A DNA stretch of 64,000 nt from Demequina muriae (GTDB lineage: Bacteria > Actinomycetota > Actinomycetes > Actinomycetales > Demequinaceae). Where the stretch lies: the NCBI RefSeq assembly GCF_030418295.1, contig NZ_JAUHQA010000001.1, forward strand, positions 2,480,001-2,544,000. The letters are read 5' to 3'. Made by a program: the position numbers and the translations under genes. Positions 62,449-64,000 of this stretch are shown one piece after another. Every line of letters begins with the position of its first letter. Within the stretch, counting starts at the first letter, position 1. The notes under the pieces are model-generated. The model made no database searches, was not told where the DNA came from, and worked only from the letters and a program-made list of their open reading frames with translations.

Positions 62449-62997
62449 GTGGCGGAGATCGTCGACGGCGAGATGATGGGCGGCGAGGCCGACGGCTTCG
62501 AGCGCCTGTGGACTCCGCATCGCATGGCCTACGTGCGTCACTCGTCCGACAGGCCCGAGTACGCAGGGGAGCACGAATGCCCGCTGTGCACCAAGGTCAC
62601 CGGTGATGACCGCGAGGGGCTCGTGGTGCACCGCGGCGAGCACTGCTACGTGGTCCTCAACCTCTACCCGTACAACCCCGGCCACCTGATGGTGTGCCCG
62701 TACCGGCACGTGGGCTGGTACACCGACGCCACGGATGCGGAGCGCGATGAGATGGGCGCCCTCACGCAGCACGCGATGCGCGTCCTCACGCACGTGAGCG
62801 GCACCAAGGGCTTCAACATCGGCATGAACCAGGGCCAGGTGGGCGGCGCGGGGATCTCGGAGCATCTGCACCAGCACGTGGTCCCACGGTGGACCGGCGA
62901 TTCCAACTTTCTGCCCATCATCGGCCGTACCAAGGCGGTCCCGGAACTGCTCGACGACACCTGGGAGCGGCTCACGCACGCCTGGGACGAGGTCTGA
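62449..62997 (+). CDS. HIT family protein (AP4A phosphorylase-like)
   Basis: This 182 aa protein starts 5 bp after thrS at a GTG. It has the histidine triad HLHQHVVPRW, the Cys pair ECPLC and the ligand-loop LNLYPYNPGHLMVCPYRH. In the mycobacterial counterpart of this operon (Rv2613c) the HIT protein is an AP4A phosphorylase, which is the likely activity here. Gene order thrS-HIT-pgsA matches that operon. Confidence 0.9.
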   Translation: MAEIVDGEMMGGEADGFERLWTPHRMAYVRHSSDRPEYAGEHECPLCTKVTGDDREGLVVHRGEHCYVVLNLYPYNPGHLMVCPYRHVGWYTDATDAERDEMGALTQHAMRVLTHVSGTKGFNIGMNQGQVGGAGISEHLHQHVVPRWTGDSNFLPIIGRTKAVPELLDDTWERLTHAWDEV

Positions 62998-63014
62998 CGA
63001 CCGGGAGGTCACAC

Positions 63015-63728
63015 ATGTTCGGCAAGCTGCGGCCGCTGATGGCCGCGATCTGGCAGGCACCCGCGAAGGCGCTGCTGCGCATGGGGGTGCACCCCAACGC
63101 GGTGACCATCGCGGGCACGATCGGCGTGGTCACCGGGGCGATCGTCCTCCTGCCCCGCGGCGGCATGGCGCTGTTCTGGGGCGTCCTCGTCATCACGTTC
63201 TTCGTCGTGACCGACATGCTCGACGGCACGATGGCCCGGCTCTCCGGCAAGACGTCGAGGCTTGGCGCGTACCTGGACTCGACGCTCGACCGCGTGGCCG
63301 ATGCGGCGATCTTCGGAGCGCTCGTGTGGGGGTTCCGCGAGGACTCGGCTCCTACGGCGCTGGCAGCGCTGCTGTGCCTGACGATCGGATCCTTCGTGCC
63401 CTACGCCAGGGCCAAGGCGGAGTCGCTCGGCGTCGAGGCGTCGGGAGGCATCGCCGAGCGGTCGGATCGCCTCGTCATCACCCTGACGGCGACGGCCCTC
63501 GTGGGCCTGGGGCTGCCGGTCGCCGTCCTGACGTGGACGCTGTTCCTGCTGGCGGCGGCCGCGGCGTTCACGGTGGGCCAGCGCACGATGGCCGTGGTGC
63601 GCGCCAACCGCGAGGACCTGCGCGACCACCAGGATCACCACCGCGACTCACTCGACTACGGTGACCACCCGGAGCACCACCCCGGTGAGCCCGCCACGGA
63701 CAGCACGGACCGCGACGCGGATCGATGA
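63015..63728 (+). CDS. pgsA: CDP-alcohol phosphatidyltransferase (phosphatidylinositol phosphate synthase-like)
   Basis: This 237 aa membrane enzyme has the family signature D-x2-D-G-x2-A-R-x8-G-x3-D-x3-D in DMLDGTMARLSGKTSRLG followed by AYLDSTLDRVADA, and about six transmembrane helices. In actinobacteria it joins CDP-diacylglycerol with inositol phosphate, the first step toward phosphatidylinositol and PIMs. The C-terminal tail is rich in His and Asp (DHQDHHRDSLDYGDHPEHH) and may be cytoplasmic. Its stop overlaps the next start (ATGA). Confidence 0.9.
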   Translation: MFGKLRPLMAAIWQAPAKALLRMGVHPNAVTIAGTIGVVTGAIVLLPRGGMALFWGVLVITFFVVTDMLDGTMARLSGKTSRLGAYLDSTLDRVADAAIFGALVWGFREDSAPTALAALLCLTIGSFVPYARAKAESLGVEASGGIAERSDRLVITLTATALVGLGLPVAVLTWTLFLLAAAAAFTVGQRTMAVVRANREDLRDHQDHHRDSLDYGDHPEHHPGEPATDSTDRDADR

Positions 63729-64000
63729 CCGCGTTCCTCACCGCCTGGCGTGTGTCAGGAAAGCTGCCCATCGAGGCCACCCGGGCCGTCGCATCGGCCG
63801 TCTCGTGGTGGGCGTGGGCGACCCATGCCAAGCCTGCCGCGAGGCTCGAGGACAACCTTCACCGCGTCACCGGGCTCGAGGGGCGCGAGCTGCGCCGGCT
63901 GTCGCGGCGGGGCATGGCGTCCGCCGCACGCTACTACTCCGAGGTGCTCGAGCTCGGTCGCCTGACCGAGAGCCAGATCGACGCCCGCGCCCGCACGGAG
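63725..64000 (+). CDS. phosphatidylinositol mannoside acyltransferase (partial, cut by window edge)
   Basis: The frame opens at the ATG at 63725, overlapping the pgsA stop, and continues past the right edge. The visible 92 residues begin MTAFLTAWRVSGKLPIEATR and contain LEDNLHRVTG, the N-terminal pattern of the LpxL-like lysophospholipid acyltransferase family. By operon position (pgsA followed by PatA in mycobacteria) it should acylate phosphatidylinositol mannosides. The catalytic HxxxxD motif lies beyond the window. Confidence 0.82.
   Translation, partial: MTAFLTAWRVSGKLPIEATRAVASAVSWWAWATHAKPAARLEDNLHRVTGLEGRELRRLSRRGMASAARYYSEVLELGRLTESQIDARARTE

Overview
This window is high-GC DNA from an actinobacterium, most likely of the order Micrococcales (Cellulomonas/Demequina-like). 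The support is GTG starts, dense ATGA/GTGA gene overlaps, and actinobacterial marker families: SepH, DUF4193, DUF3159, DUF3000, DUF5998, the thrS-HIT-pgsA-acyltransferase operon, and a CeoB/CeoC-like TrkA pair. The genus is inference.

Layout. 1-9.2 kb is core: the tail of a membrane protein, topoisomerase IV subunit A (minus), DUF5998 and a phosphodiesterase, an ABC ATPase and sepH (minus), an inositol-phosphatase-family enzyme, DUF4193, dut, an OB-fold protein and DUF3159. 9.1-18.4 kb holds two TrkA K+ regulatory proteins, an APC permease, a TrmA-type RNA methyltransferase, aconitase and dxs. 18.6-31.4 kb holds RNase D, DUF3000, gnd, an ATP-grasp ligase, a lipoprotein, a RibD-like reductase, zapE, PPK2, the treY-treZ trehalose pair and an Ohr protein facing a TetR regulator. 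32-40 kb holds DUF1684, a P1B-5-like metal ATPase with a hemerythrin tail, a Gly-Cys-Val tRNA operon, pabB-pabC, and a secreted Ser/Pro/Ala repeat protein next to a two-component system.

The clearest acquired segment is 40.5-44.7 kb. A ~4.1 kb island sits in the 3' half of tRNA-Val(CAC). It is bounded by ~105 bp direct repeats and carries an integrase remnant whose catalytic tyrosine position is a TAG stop, plus five mostly uncharacterised genes. The stretch from 44.8 to 60.3 kb is accessory metabolism and regulation: hydrolases, a DUF308-lipase fusion, a TylF-type methyltransferase, a glutaminase-STAS fusion, a small-multidrug-export protein, an SDR with a MerR-type promoter and a MerR regulator, an SRPBCC gene scar, and a large LuxR/AAA regulator. 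The window ends in the conserved operon thrS-HIT-pgsA-acyltransferase (phosphatidylinositol and PIM lipid synthesis), cut at the right edge.

The most useful new signals are regulatory. A near-identical palindrome, ATGAGAG-N2-CTCTCA, lies upstream of both the two-component operon and the adjacent repeat-protein gene. A 23 bp dyad fills a 19 bp -35/-10 spacer in front of the SDR. A symmetric element lies between ohr and tetR. A ~97 bp nested inverted repeat sits between dxs and rnd.
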